A stretch of 64,000 nt of DNA, taken from positions 2,480,001 to 2,544,000 of the forward strand of contig OZ244154.1 in assembly GCA_965216335.1 (NCBI GenBank). Direction: 5' to 3'. Shown here one piece after another: positions 17,858 through 25,937 of this stretch. The stretch comes from JAHEJE01 sp965216335 (GTDB lineage Bacteria; Pseudomonadota; Alphaproteobacteria; Rhizobiales; Aestuariivirgaceae). A program made the position numbers and the translations under genes. The notes beneath the pieces were generated by a model that saw nothing but the letters and a program-made list of their open reading frames with translations, was not told the DNA's origin and did not search any database. The first letter of the stretch is position 1. Every line of letters starts with the position of its first letter.

Positions 17858-18913
17858 ATGGGCCACCTCTACAACAATATCCTCGAAACCATCGGCAACA
17901 CACCGGTCGTGCGGATCAACAGGCTGGCACCGGACCATGTCGATCTGTACGTCAAGATCGAGGCCTTCAACCCGCTGGGCTCCGTCAAGGACCGCCTTGC
18001 GTTGGGTGTGATCGAGGATGCCGAGCGTTCCGGCGCCCTCAAGCCCGGTCAGACGGTCATCGAGGCGACCAGCGGCAACACCGGCATCGGCCTGGCCATG
18101 GTCTGCGCCCAGAAGGGATACCCGCTCGTCGTCACCATGGCGGAGAGCTTCAGCGTCGAACGGCGCCGGCTGATGCGCTTCCTCGGCGCCAAGGTCGTGC
18201 TCACGCCGGCCGCCGAAAAAGGCACCGGCATGGTCAACAAGGCCATCGAACTGGCCGAGGCCAACGGCTGGTTCCTGACCCGCCAGTTCGAAAATGAGGC
18301 CAACCCTGACTTTCACTCAAAGACCACGGCCCGCGAAATTCTCGCCGACTTCGATGGCAGTCGGCTCGACTACTGGGTCACCGGCTTCGGCACCGGCGGC
18401 ACCCTGCGCGGCGTCTCGCGGGTGCTGGCAGACGAGCGCCCGGACACCAAGATCGTCGTTTGTGAGCCGGAACTGGCGCCGATGCTGACCAGCGGCGACG
18501 GCCAGCAGCGCCACGACGACGGCACCCCGGCGGCCAGCCATCCCGCCTTCACCCCGCACCCCATGCAGGGCTGGAGCCCGGATTTCATCCCCAAGATCAC
18601 CGGCGATGCCGTCGACAGCGGCCTGATCAGCGAGGTCATCACCATTGCCGGGCCGGACGCCATGGCCGCGAGCCGCGACCTGGCGGTCAAGGAAGGCATC
18701 CTCGTCGGCATTTCCGGCGGCGCGACATTTGCCGGCGCCCTGGAGGTGTGCAAGCAGGCCCCTGAAGGATCGGCCATTCTGTGCATGCTGCCCGACACCG
18801 GCGAACGTTATCTGTCCACGCCGCTGTTCGAGAACATTCCGGCCGACATGACGCAGGAGGAAACGGCCCTGTCGCGCTCAACCCCGAACTATCAGCTGCC
18901 GGCGCAGGCATGA
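17858..18913 (+). CDS. cysK: PLP-dependent cysteine synthase
   Basis: 351-residue fold-type II PLP enzyme making cysteine from O-acetylserine and sulfide. The PLP lysine is K44 in NPLGSVKDR; the substrate loop ATSGNTGIG and the phosphate-binding GFGTGGTLRG are present. An extra stretch around residues 210-240 (SGDGQQRHDDGTPAASHP) is longer than in E. coli CysK, and the enzyme may be a cystathionine beta-synthase-like or OASS-B-like variant. The ATG at 17858 is preceded by AGGA with good spacing; an earlier in-frame ATG at 17825 is less likely. It is divergent from the caspase-like gene and monocistronic as far as seen. Confidence 0.88.
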   Translation: MGHLYNNILETIGNTPVVRINRLAPDHVDLYVKIEAFNPLGSVKDRLALGVIEDAERSGALKPGQTVIEATSGNTGIGLAMVCAQKGYPLVVTMAESFSVERRRLMRFLGAKVVLTPAAEKGTGMVNKAIELAEANGWFLTRQFENEANPDFHSKTTAREILADFDGSRLDYWVTGFGTGGTLRGVSRVLADERPDTKIVVCEPELAPMLTSGDGQQRHDDGTPAASHPAFTPHPMQGWSPDFIPKITGDAVDSGLISEVITIAGPDAMAASRDLAVKEGILVGISGGATFAGALEVCKQAPEGSAILCMLPDTGERYLSTPLFENIPADMTQEETALSRSTPNYQLPAQA

Positions 18914-19041
18914 CGCGGCCCTGCCGGCAGAAATTTACGTCATGTAACAATCTGCACATCGCCAGATGCACACGATTGTTAGTCTCCAATCATCAAAGTT
19001 GATCAACGAGTGATCAACGCCAGACTTCAAGGAGACGTTCC

Positions 19042-19302
19042 ATGTTCCGCAAGACCATCCTCACCGCCGCCGCAGCGGCAATCATCAGCGCCACCGCAAT
19101 GGGCGCTTCGGCAACCAGCGCATCGGCCGGCGTCAAGGTCTACCTGACCCACGGCGGTTGGGGCCACGGCTGGGGCTACGGCCACGGCTGGCACGGCCAC
19201 GGCTACCGCAACCCATGCCGCCACTGGAAGAAGAAGTACCACTGGACCGGCAAGCACCGCTACCTGCGCAAGTACCGCCGCTGCATGCGCCACTACTTCT
19301 AG
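19042..19302 (+). CDS. Small secreted His/Gly/Trp-rich protein
   Basis: 86 residues. A typical signal peptide (residues 1-29, ending in SATSASA) is followed by a GGWGHGWGYGHGWHGHGYR segment, with eight His and five Trp in about 25 residues, and then a basic tail with two cysteines (NPCRHWKKK, RYRRCMRHYF-like end). AAGGAGA lies nine bases before the ATG. Two direct copies of TGATCAACG (19000 and 19011, 11 bases apart) lie upstream and could be a regulator site. The His/Trp-rich part suggests metal binding, but no function is known. A strong terminator follows. Confidence 0.8.
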   Translation: MFRKTILTAAAAAIISATAMGASATSASAGVKVYLTHGGWGHGWGYGHGWHGHGYRNPCRHWKKKYHWTGKHRYLRKYRRCMRHYF

Positions 19303-19335
19303 GCACATAACAAGAAAACAAAAAAGCCACACTGG

Positions 19336-19362
19336 CCCCGGGACAACGCTCCCGGGGTCTTT
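19336..19362 (+). terminator. Rho-independent terminator of the His-rich gene
   Basis: Stem CCCCGGGA (19336-19343) and TCCCGGGG (19350-19357) with loop CAACGC, followed by TCTTTCGCTT. An A-rich run precedes it, so it may work in both directions. Confidence 0.7.
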
Positions 19363-19382
19363 CGCTTGGCACCAGCCCATGG

Positions 19383-19451
19383 GCACGGTCGTTGGGTTTG
19401 ATACCGGCGCGGAACAACAGCCGCGAAAGTCGAACGCCAATACCGCTGCAA
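19383..19451 (-). repeat. Family D related sequence downstream of lysA
   Basis: The plus strand shows GCACGGTCGTTGGGTTTGAT at 19384-19403, matching 18 of 20 bases of the left edge of the array after atpC, and CGAACGCCAA near 19431, also found there. Like the atpC array it lies immediately after the stop codon of a minus-strand gene. Confidence 0.5.
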
Positions 19452-20720
19452 TCAATCCTGCCAGCCTGCCAACCGATCGAGCCCGATCAGCGCATCGAAG
19501 GTCTGGCGCGGGCGGACGATGGCGAAGTGGTTGTCCTTGACCAGCACTTCCGGCACCAGTTGCCGCGTGTTGTAGGTGCCCGACTGCACCGCGCCATAGG
19601 CCCCGGCAGTCAGCACCGCAATCAGGTCTCCGGCCTTCATCGGCGCCAGGTCGCGGCTCCGGGCAATGTAATCCCCGGTCTCGCACACCGGCCCGACGAC
19701 ATCGAAGCTGGTTTTCCCATGTCCGTCAGCCGCTTCAACCACCGGCCAGATGTCGTGATAGGCATCGTAAAGCGTCGGCCGGATCAGATCGTTCATCGCC
19801 GCATCGACAATCAGGAAATTGTGCGTTTCGCCGTGCTTCACGTGCACGACGCGGGTGACCAGGATGCCGGCATTGCCCGCCATCATCCGGCCCGGCTCGA
19901 GCACAAACCGGCAGTCCAGGTCGCCAAGCCTGGCTTTGACCATCGCCGCATACTCATCCGGATGCGGCGGCACGTCATTGGTGCCGCGATAAGGCACCCC
20001 AAGCCCGCCGCCGAGATCGACATGGCGGATCGTGTGCCCGTCGGCGCGCAGGTCGCGCACCAGCTCGGCCATCAGCGCGTAGGCCTCGTCATAAGGCCCA
20101 AGCTCGGTAATCTGGCTGCCGATGTGCATGTCGACGCCGGCAATCTCGATCCCCGGCAACTCCGCCGCCCGGGCATAGACCGCGCGCGCCTTGTTGAACG
20201 GAATGCCGAACTTGTTCTCCGACTTGCCGGTGGTGATCTTCTCATGCGTCTTGGCATCGACGTCCGGATTGACGCGGATCGAAACAACGGCCTGCGTACC
20301 CAGCCGCTGCGCGATCTCGCTCAGCAGCTCCAGTTCCGGCTCGGATTCGACATTGAAACAGGAAATGCCGTGCTTCAGCGCCAGCGCCATTTCCCGCGCC
20401 GACTTGCCGACACCGGAAAACACGATCTTGCGGCCCGGAACCCCCAGCGCCATGGCGCGCCGCAATTCGCCCTCCGAGACCACGTCGACACCGGCGCCCA
20501 GGTCGGTCAGAGTCTTGATCACCGCCTGGTTGGAATTCGCCTTCATGGCGTAGCAGATCATGTGATCGCTGTCGCCGAACGCCGCCGACATGACCTTGTA
20601 ATGCCGTTCCAGCGTCGCCGATGAGTAACAATAGAACGGTGTGTCGACCTCTTCGGCCAGCGTGCGAAGGTTCACATCCTCGGCGTGCAGGACACCGTGC
20701 CTGTAGGTGAAATGATGCAT
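19452..20720 (-). CDS. lysA: Diaminopimelate decarboxylase
   Basis: 422 residues, catalysing the last step of lysine biosynthesis (meso-diaminopimelate to L-lysine and CO2) in the cytoplasm. It has the alanine-racemase-like PLP barrel: the PLP lysine in ICYAMKANSN, GVDVVSEGEL, the HIGSQI and DLGGGLGVPY motifs, EPGRMMAGNAG, and the second-domain catalytic cysteine in VVGPVCETGD. Length is standard. The ATG at 20720 is 17 bases after the stop of the small lipoprotein gene upstream, the common LptM-LysA arrangement. Confidence 0.96.
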   Translation of the reverse strand: MHHFTYRHGVLHAEDVNLRTLAEEVDTPFYCYSSATLERHYKVMSAAFGDSDHMICYAMKANSNQAVIKTLTDLGAGVDVVSEGELRRAMALGVPGRKIVFSGVGKSAREMALALKHGISCFNVESEPELELLSEIAQRLGTQAVVSIRVNPDVDAKTHEKITTGKSENKFGIPFNKARAVYARAAELPGIEIAGVDMHIGSQITELGPYDEAYALMAELVRDLRADGHTIRHVDLGGGLGVPYRGTNDVPPHPDEYAAMVKARLGDLDCRFVLEPGRMMAGNAGILVTRVVHVKHGETHNFLIVDAAMNDLIRPTLYDAYHDIWPVVEAADGHGKTSFDVVGPVCETGDYIARSRDLAPMKAGDLIAVLTAGAYGAVQSGTYNTRQLVPEVLVKDNHFAIVRPRQTFDALIGLDRLAGWQD

Positions 20721-20737
20721 CTGTCCAGCGCCGCCGG

Positions 20738-20896
20738 CTATTCGGACTTGCCGACGACCGGATCAAGCACGAACGGCGGATCGGCGCCGGGGTCCTGCAC
20801 CCCGCCGGGCGGCGGTTCAAGCGGCCCGCGCGCACCGCACGCCGCCAGCAGGACCGCAAGTCCGGCCACAGCGCATATTCTGACCAATCCACCCAT
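20738..20896 (-). CDS. lptM: LptM-like small lipoprotein
   Basis: A 52-residue lipoprotein. A hydrophobic signal is followed by the lipobox LLAAC, with Cys20 the expected acylated residue, then GARGPLEPPPG, the short Pro/Gly motif typical of the YifL/LptM family. LptM assists maturation of the LptD/E outer-membrane LPS translocon in E. coli. The ATG at 20896 is the natural start; an open frame extends upstream without similarity. It is directly upstream of lysA, a conserved arrangement in Proteobacteria. Confidence 0.78.
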   Translation of the reverse strand: MGGLVRICAVAGLAVLLAACGARGPLEPPPGGVQDPGADPPFVLDPVVGKSE

Positions 20897-20973
20897 CAAG
20901 CTCTTGCGCGTCCTTTGGTGATCCCTTGTTGGCGCACAAAAGCACTCGGACGGACACAACTCAAGCCAAACTT

Positions 20974-21300
20974 TCACACCACCGGCGCACCGTAGCCGTA
21001 GCTGTAGGGCACCGGGCCCGAAAGCGCCACCACATCGCCCGGCTCGACCTGATGGCCGCGCCGCACCGGATCGCTGACCAGACCGGGCGTCACGTCGCGC
21101 CCGTTGACGAGGACCAGGTGCAGATCCTTTTCAGCAATCCCGTACCGTCCGGCAATATCGCCGACAGTTGTACCCGGTTCGACGGCAATCTTCTCCCCAT
21201 GCCCCTTTGAGCCATGCCGGCGGGCAATGGAATTGAACAACCGCACTTCGACTTCAAAGACGACATCACCGCTATTGTGGCCGAGACCGGCATCGGACAT
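20974..21300 (-). CDS. MoaD/ThiS-like ubiquitin-fold protein without the GG tail
   Basis: 108 residues. The beta-grasp pattern is visible: VRLFNSIARRHG, then VEPGTTVGDIAGRYGI, LVLVNGRDV and QVEPGDVVALSGP. The chain ends in YSYGYGAPVV and not in the Gly-Gly that sulfur-carrier proteins need for activation, so a sulfur-transfer role is doubtful. The first residues (MSDAGLGHNSGD) precede the fold. The ATG at 21300 has GGAG nine bases upstream; the longer frame begins with TTG. It lies 108 bases after the threonine dehydratase gene and 78 bases before lptM on the same strand, so it may be in its own unit. Confidence 0.65.
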   Translation of the reverse strand: MSDAGLGHNSGDVVFEVEVRLFNSIARRHGSKGHGEKIAVEPGTTVGDIAGRYGIAEKDLHLVLVNGRDVTPGLVSDPVRRGHQVEPGDVVALSGPVPYSYGYGAPVV

Positions 21301-21408
21301 GGACAAGCACTCCTCGATGGTTTCTCTCAAGCGTATGTGAAACGGGCCGCTGGCCGTCCTTGATCATAGTCAAGGCGGTACCAAAGGCTGAAGCGCCCGT
21401 TGCCGATG

Positions 21409-22359
21409 CTACAGCACAGGCAGTTGTACGGTCTCGACGAACCGCTCAAGATCGACATTCGCCCCGCACACCACGACACCCACCCGCTCACCGGCACCCG
21501 GCACATACCGCCCGCTGAGCAAGGCGGCAAAAGCCGCCGCCCCGCCCGGCTCGGTAACGATGCGCAGATTGTGCCACAGCCAGCGCTGCGCATCGCCAAT
21601 GGCCTCGTCGCCGACCAGCACGCTCTGCCCGACAGCCCGCCGGGCGATCGGGAACATCAGCTCGCCGGGGCAGGACGCCCCCAGCGAATCCGCCGCCAGC
21701 CCGGATGGCGAAATCGTCTTGCGTTCGCCCGCCTCGAGCGATGTGTGAAGCGTTGCACAGCCTTCCGATTCCACCGCCACCACATTCGCTGCACCGTCAT
21801 ACCACGCCGCAATGCCGCCGATCAGACCACCGCCGCCAACGGCCACGATCACGGCGTCGAGATCGCCGGCCTGGTCTTCCAGTTCCAGTCCGACCGTACC
21901 CTGTCCGTTGAGCGTTCCTTCGGCGTCATAGGCGTGAACCGACATCGCTCCGGTCTCGGCAATGAACCGCTCGCACTGCTCAAGGGCATCGGCATACGCA
22001 CCCCCCTTGCAGACAACCGTCGCGCCATAGCCCTTGATCTTGGCGATCTTGGCCCTGGGCGCCACGGCCGGCACGAAAATATGCGCCGGCATGCCGAGTT
22101 GCTGTGCCGCATAGGCCACCGCCGCACCATGGTTGCCGCCCGATGCCGCCGCAACTCCGGCCGCCGGCACCTCCGCCCCGAGCAGGCTGGCAAAGGCGCC
22201 GCGCGGCTTGAACGAACCGGAATGCTGCAGCATTTCAAGCTTCAGGGTCACCCGGTCCTCGACCCCGGGCACCGAAACGTCGATCACCGGCGTCCTGCGC
22301 ACATACGGCCCGATCAATTGAAAGGTCTTGGCAATCGATGTTCGGCTGACGGCTGTCAT
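21409..22359 (-). CDS. Threonine/serine dehydratase, PLP-dependent
   Basis: 316-residue fold-type II PLP enzyme deaminating threonine or serine to a 2-oxo acid. The PLP lysine is K51 in GSFKPRGA, with ASGGNHGAAVAYAA and the phosphate-binding glycine loop VAVGGGGLIGG. There is no C-terminal ACT regulatory domain, so it is the short catabolic type. The ATG at 22359 overlaps the stop of the upstream fusion gene (ATGA), indicating coupled translation. It is the third gene of a tight operon with an FAD-dependent amine oxidase and a pyridoxal kinase fusion. Confidence 0.88.
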   Translation of the reverse strand: MTAVSRTSIAKTFQLIGPYVRRTPVIDVSVPGVEDRVTLKLEMLQHSGSFKPRGAFASLLGAEVPAAGVAAASGGNHGAAVAYAAQQLGMPAHIFVPAVAPRAKIAKIKGYGATVVCKGGAYADALEQCERFIAETGAMSVHAYDAEGTLNGQGTVGLELEDQAGDLDAVIVAVGGGGLIGGIAAWYDGAANVVAVESEGCATLHTSLEAGERKTISPSGLAADSLGASCPGELMFPIARRAVGQSVLVGDEAIGDAQRWLWHNLRIVTEPGGAAAFAALLSGRYVPGAGERVGVVVCGANVDLERFVETVQLPVL

Positions 22360-23918
22360 GCGTTGATTTCCATTCTCAAGCCGCGGCCATCGCGCGGTGG
22401 CCGCTCTGGCACGGTGATATGGCCACCCCGCGCAATCCGCAAGGCCGTCCACGCCAGTGCCGCCGCATCGATCAGGTCATCATCTCCAACCTTGGACCGG
22501 GTCAGGGGTGGGCGCTCAAGCGCCTCGACCGGAAATCCCACCTGCGCCAGCAGCCCGCGCCGCAGGGCCAGCCCGGGCGCCGCCGGCACCGACTTCACCT
22601 TCTTGGGCAGATCGAGCGGCCTTTGCCCGTTCATTGCCCAGAACGCCAGTTCCGGGTGCGCCTCGTAGATCCGTGACTGCAGTTCGGGCGTCATCAGCGC
22701 ATCGGCCTCGCGCATCTTGCCGAACAGCATGAAGCATTGCTTGGACACCTTGCGCGGCGGATCGGAGTTCACCAGGTTCACCCTGCACGCCTCGCCGTAG
22801 TCGCTGCACATCACCGCCGCCCGGCTGGGCACCGAAAACACGCTGGAGCGCCGCTCCCCCAGCCGCGCCCGCGCCTCCACACAGGCCTGCCGCCCGCCAT
22901 GGCCGGTGCGCTCGGGAAGGCCGATCGGGATGTCGACAGCGATGACGCCGGCGGGCAGGCCGAGCACCTCGGCAAAATCCCGGCACAGCCTAACCTCCGG
23001 CACCATACCCGGATCGCCGTTCCACAACACCGCCAGCCACCCGGCCGGACATCCGTCAACCCCGGCGACCATGGTCCCGCCATCCGGCATCATGGCCCGC
23101 ACATCGTGCGCACCATCTAGCCCGCGCACCAGGTCCAACTTGTCCGTATCGCCGCTGGCATCGAGCACCGCTTCAAGCTGCGCCATGGCCAGGCACAGCG
23201 CACCGGCCCCATCGCCCTTGCGGATCAGCCCGGCAAGAAACAGCCCCGACAACAGATCTCCCGTGCCATGCGGAACACTGTCGCGCCACGCGGTCGTGAC
23301 GCTGGTCACATCATCACGGTTGATGAACGCCGTTGCAATCCGCCCCGCATCCGACGGCAGCGAAGAGGCCAAAACCGCAGGCACCGGCAAGGCACGCGCC
23401 GCAAACCGGGCCGCCTCACGGCCATCGACCTGCCGTCCGCTCAGCCACGCCAGCTCAAACCGGTTCGGCGCGACAACATCCGCCAGTGCCACCAGCTCAT
23501 CGCAAATGGCAGCGGCTATGTCCCCGGCCACATAAAGTCCGGTGTGGTCGTCCCCGATGACAGGATCGCACAGGTAGATCAGCGCCGGATTGTCTGCCTT
23601 CATCTGCCTGATGGCATCGGCTGCCGCATGCACTTGGTCTGCCTCGGTGAAATAGCCTGTCAGCACCCCTGCGCAACCATCGAGCCAGCCAAGGTCGCGC
23701 AACCGCGACAGCATGGCCGCAAGCGTCGCAGCTGCAGTGTGCTGGCCTTCTGGCGCACCGTGACCGGGATGATTCGACAGAACGGTCGTCGGCACATTCA
23801 AGGCCGTCAAACCCAGGCGCTCTATGGCCGGCACCACCGCCGAATTGCCCACCGGCCCGCCCGCCACGTGCGAGGAGATACACAACACCGTACCAGCACT
23901 ATTGCCTGGACCGCTCAA
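22356..23918 (-). CDS. Pyridoxal kinase (PdxY-type) fused to a DUF429 domain
   Basis: 520 residues in one frame. Residues 1-275 match pyridoxal kinase: ISSHVAGGPVGNSAV at the substrate site, LCDPVIGDD, VAPNRFELAWLSG, and HGTGDLLSG with catalytic Asp221. Residues 284-505 match DUF429, a predicted RNase H-fold family: VAGVDGCPAGWLAVLW, AVDIPIGLPE, EAHPELAFWAMNG and DDLIDAAALAWTA. The join (residues 275-285, MMPDGGTM) has no stop or obvious indel. Translation probably starts at the TTG at 23918, which overlaps the upstream TGA; GGGGAGG lies ten bases before. The downstream neighbour is a PLP enzyme, which suits a kinase producing PLP. The role of DUF429 here is unknown. Confidence 0.82.
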   Translation of the reverse strand: MSGPGNSAGTVLCISSHVAGGPVGNSAVVPAIERLGLTALNVPTTVLSNHPGHGAPEGQHTAAATLAAMLSRLRDLGWLDGCAGVLTGYFTEADQVHAAADAIRQMKADNPALIYLCDPVIGDDHTGLYVAGDIAAAICDELVALADVVAPNRFELAWLSGRQVDGREAARFAARALPVPAVLASSLPSDAGRIATAFINRDDVTSVTTAWRDSVPHGTGDLLSGLFLAGLIRKGDGAGALCLAMAQLEAVLDASGDTDKLDLVRGLDGAHDVRAMMPDGGTMVAGVDGCPAGWLAVLWNGDPGMVPEVRLCRDFAEVLGLPAGVIAVDIPIGLPERTGHGGRQACVEARARLGERRSSVFSVPSRAAVMCSDYGEACRVNLVNSDPPRKVSKQCFMLFGKMREADALMTPELQSRIYEAHPELAFWAMNGQRPLDLPKKVKSVPAAPGLALRRGLLAQVGFPVEALERPPLTRSKVGDDDLIDAAALAWTALRIARGGHITVPERPPRDGRGLRMEINA

Positions 23919-25093
23919 ATGACGTTGACCTCCCCGAGCGGCACGCCTGCGGCAATGCGCTCATAGCCGAACCGCGTCAGATCGATTGTCTTGAACGCCC
24001 CGCCCGTGATCAGCTCGGCAATCGCGTTACCCGTCGCCGGCGCCTGCTGCAGTCCATGGCCGGAAAAGCCGTTGCCGAAATAGAAATTGCCCACCTCCGG
24101 ATGCGCTCCGATGATGCCGTTCTGGTCGAGGGTATTGTAGTCATAGTGCCCGACCCAGGCATTGCTGACCTTGATCGCTTCGAACATCGCTATGCGCTCC
24201 GCAAGCACCGGCCAGATCGTCTCCTCGAAGACCGGATAATCGACCTCCCAGTCAACCACATCCGGCTCACCGGCCTTGTCCGGCGAAATCCCGCAGATGA
24301 ATTGGCGGCCCTCCGGACGCACATAGGCCCCGCTCACATCCACGGTCAGCGGCCCGCGATACATCTGATCCGTCGCCTCCCGGCAGTCGAACACGAACAC
24401 ACTACGCTTGCGCGGCTCAACCGGCAGCGCGATGCCCGCCATGGCCGCCACCGTCCCGGCATTTGCCCCGGCCGCGTTTACAATGGCACCGCAGGCAATC
24501 CGCCAGCCGCCTGCCAGCTCGACAGCCGACACACGCCCGCCCTGCCGCTCGATACCGGTCACCTCGTCATTGATCCACTCAGCCCCCGCCCGTTGCGCCG
24601 CCCTGCGCAGCAGGCTCATCAGCGCATAGGGGTCGAGCCAGCCTTCCCGGCTGGTGCCGAAGCTGCCCGCGGCGATACCCTCGCACGAGATCCACGGAAA
24701 CCGCCGCTCGATCTCATATGCGTCGAGCAATACCGTGCCCGCACCCATCTCCTGCTGGGTCGCCACGTTGGATTCCAGAACCGCCCGTCCCGCCTCACTG
24801 GCCAGGATCAGATAGCCCTGCGACTTGAACCCGGCATCGGCCTGCGGTCCGAACGCATCCGTCAGCCGCTCCAGCAGATCGAGACCGAACTGCGATAACA
24901 GAATGTTTTCCGGGGTCGAGAACTGTTGCCGGATGCCGCCCAGCGACAATGCCGTGCAGCAGCGCGCAAAGCTCATGTCCCGTTCAACCACGGCAATCGA
25001 TCCGGTAAACCCGTTCTGCCGCAGGTAATAGGCCGTCGCGCTGCCAACCACGGCCCCGCCGACAATCACCACATCCGCTGTATCGCCCGCCAT
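23915..25093 (-). CDS. FAD-dependent oxidoreductase (DAO / sarcosine oxidase-like)
   Basis: 392 residues of the D-amino-acid oxidase superfamily. The N-terminal FAD-binding fold is DVVIVGGAVVGSATAYYL (G-x-G-x2-G variant), SLGGIRQQF marks the flavin contact, and the C-terminal FYFGNGFSGHGLQQAPATG closes the FAD site, as in sarcosine and glycine oxidases. It probably oxidises a secondary or primary amine; the substrate is not predictable. It is the first gene of a three-gene operon: its TGA overlaps the TTG start of the pyridoxal kinase fusion by three bases, and a PLP-dependent dehydratase follows. The grouping suggests amino-acid degradation. Confidence 0.88.
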   Translation of the reverse strand: MAGDTADVVIVGGAVVGSATAYYLRQNGFTGSIAVVERDMSFARCCTALSLGGIRQQFSTPENILLSQFGLDLLERLTDAFGPQADAGFKSQGYLILASEAGRAVLESNVATQQEMGAGTVLLDAYEIERRFPWISCEGIAAGSFGTSREGWLDPYALMSLLRRAAQRAGAEWINDEVTGIERQGGRVSAVELAGGWRIACGAIVNAAGANAGTVAAMAGIALPVEPRKRSVFVFDCREATDQMYRGPLTVDVSGAYVRPEGRQFICGISPDKAGEPDVVDWEVDYPVFEETIWPVLAERIAMFEAIKVSNAWVGHYDYNTLDQNGIIGAHPEVGNFYFGNGFSGHGLQQAPATGNAIAELITGGAFKTIDLTRFGYERIAAGVPLGEVNVI

Positions 25094-25269
25094 CGCGCCT
25101 CCACATCAACCCGCCCACTTTGCCGCACACCATTTGCACTGTGAAGCCAAATCGGCTTGATGTAGGTCTACGAGAATGCAACGCCCGGCTTGCAGGGCCG
25201 CCCGGGTCACGCTAGGACCGAGGCATCCGGCACGGATTATACGCGCATCCACAGACAAGAGGCAGACGA

Positions 25270-25803
25270 ATGAAATCGATACTGGTTCCCCTGGACGGCT
25301 CTCATGCTGCCACCAAGGCATTGGATGTCGCCTTCGATCTGGCGGAAATGCACGGCGCGGCTCTCAAGCTGCTCCATATTCTGCTGCACGACAAGGAACC
25401 GGACGAACTGCTTCGGCTGCCCGGCCTAGACGGTCAGGACGGCATACGCACCGAACTCACCGCGCTCACCAAGGCCCCGCGCACCGAACACACCGCCGAA
25501 GAGCTCATGAGCAGACCCAACCTGCCGGACCGCCCGTCGCCGGATAGCCTGTTGACGCAAATCGGCGAAGTCGTGCTTGGTCAGGCTGCCGATCAGGCCG
25601 AGGCCAGGAGCCTGGTCGCCGACCGTCTGTCGATTTCGGATGGTGCGCCCGGCCAGGTCATCGTCGAGACCGTCAAAGCTGAAGGCATCGACACCATCGT
25701 CATGGGCATGCGCGGCCTGTCCCAGATCGAGGCCTTCACCTTCGGCAGCGTTTCCCAGGAAGTCTGTCGCTCAACCGGCTGCACCTGTATCGCGGTTCAC
25801 TGA
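25270..25803 (+). CDS. Universal stress protein, UspA family
   Basis: 177 residues. It begins with SILVPLDGSHAATKALDVA, the usual nucleotide-binding Asp strand, and ends with VMGMRGLSQIEAFTFGSVSQEV, the G-x2-G-x9-G-S ATP-binding motif of the ATP-type Usp proteins. An insertion of about 35 residues around positions 60-95 is longer than in single-domain Usp. The gene stands alone between divergent and co-directional neighbours, with a short gap to the CoA-ester lyase gene. It is a cytoplasmic stress or persistence factor; the exact role is unknown. Confidence 0.88.
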   Translation: MKSILVPLDGSHAATKALDVAFDLAEMHGAALKLLHILLHDKEPDELLRLPGLDGQDGIRTELTALTKAPRTEHTAEELMSRPNLPDRPSPDSLLTQIGEVVLGQAADQAEARSLVADRLSISDGAPGQVIVETVKAEGIDTIVMGMRGLSQIEAFTFGSVSQEVCRSTGCTCIAVH

Positions 25804-25937
25804 GGTTCCAAGGGGGGCGCCCGTCCGCACACTGGAAAACCGGCGACACCCGACCTTTTGTCCGGTTGGCATTGCCCGCTGCGCGCACTAAGAATGCCGC
25901 CCGGTACATCACATTCGCAAAAATGGGGGAGATCAAC

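Noticed and set aside
18990..19020. FNR box upstream of the His-rich gene (TTGAT...ATCAA).
   Set aside because: The half-sites are nine bases apart rather than four; better described as direct repeats.
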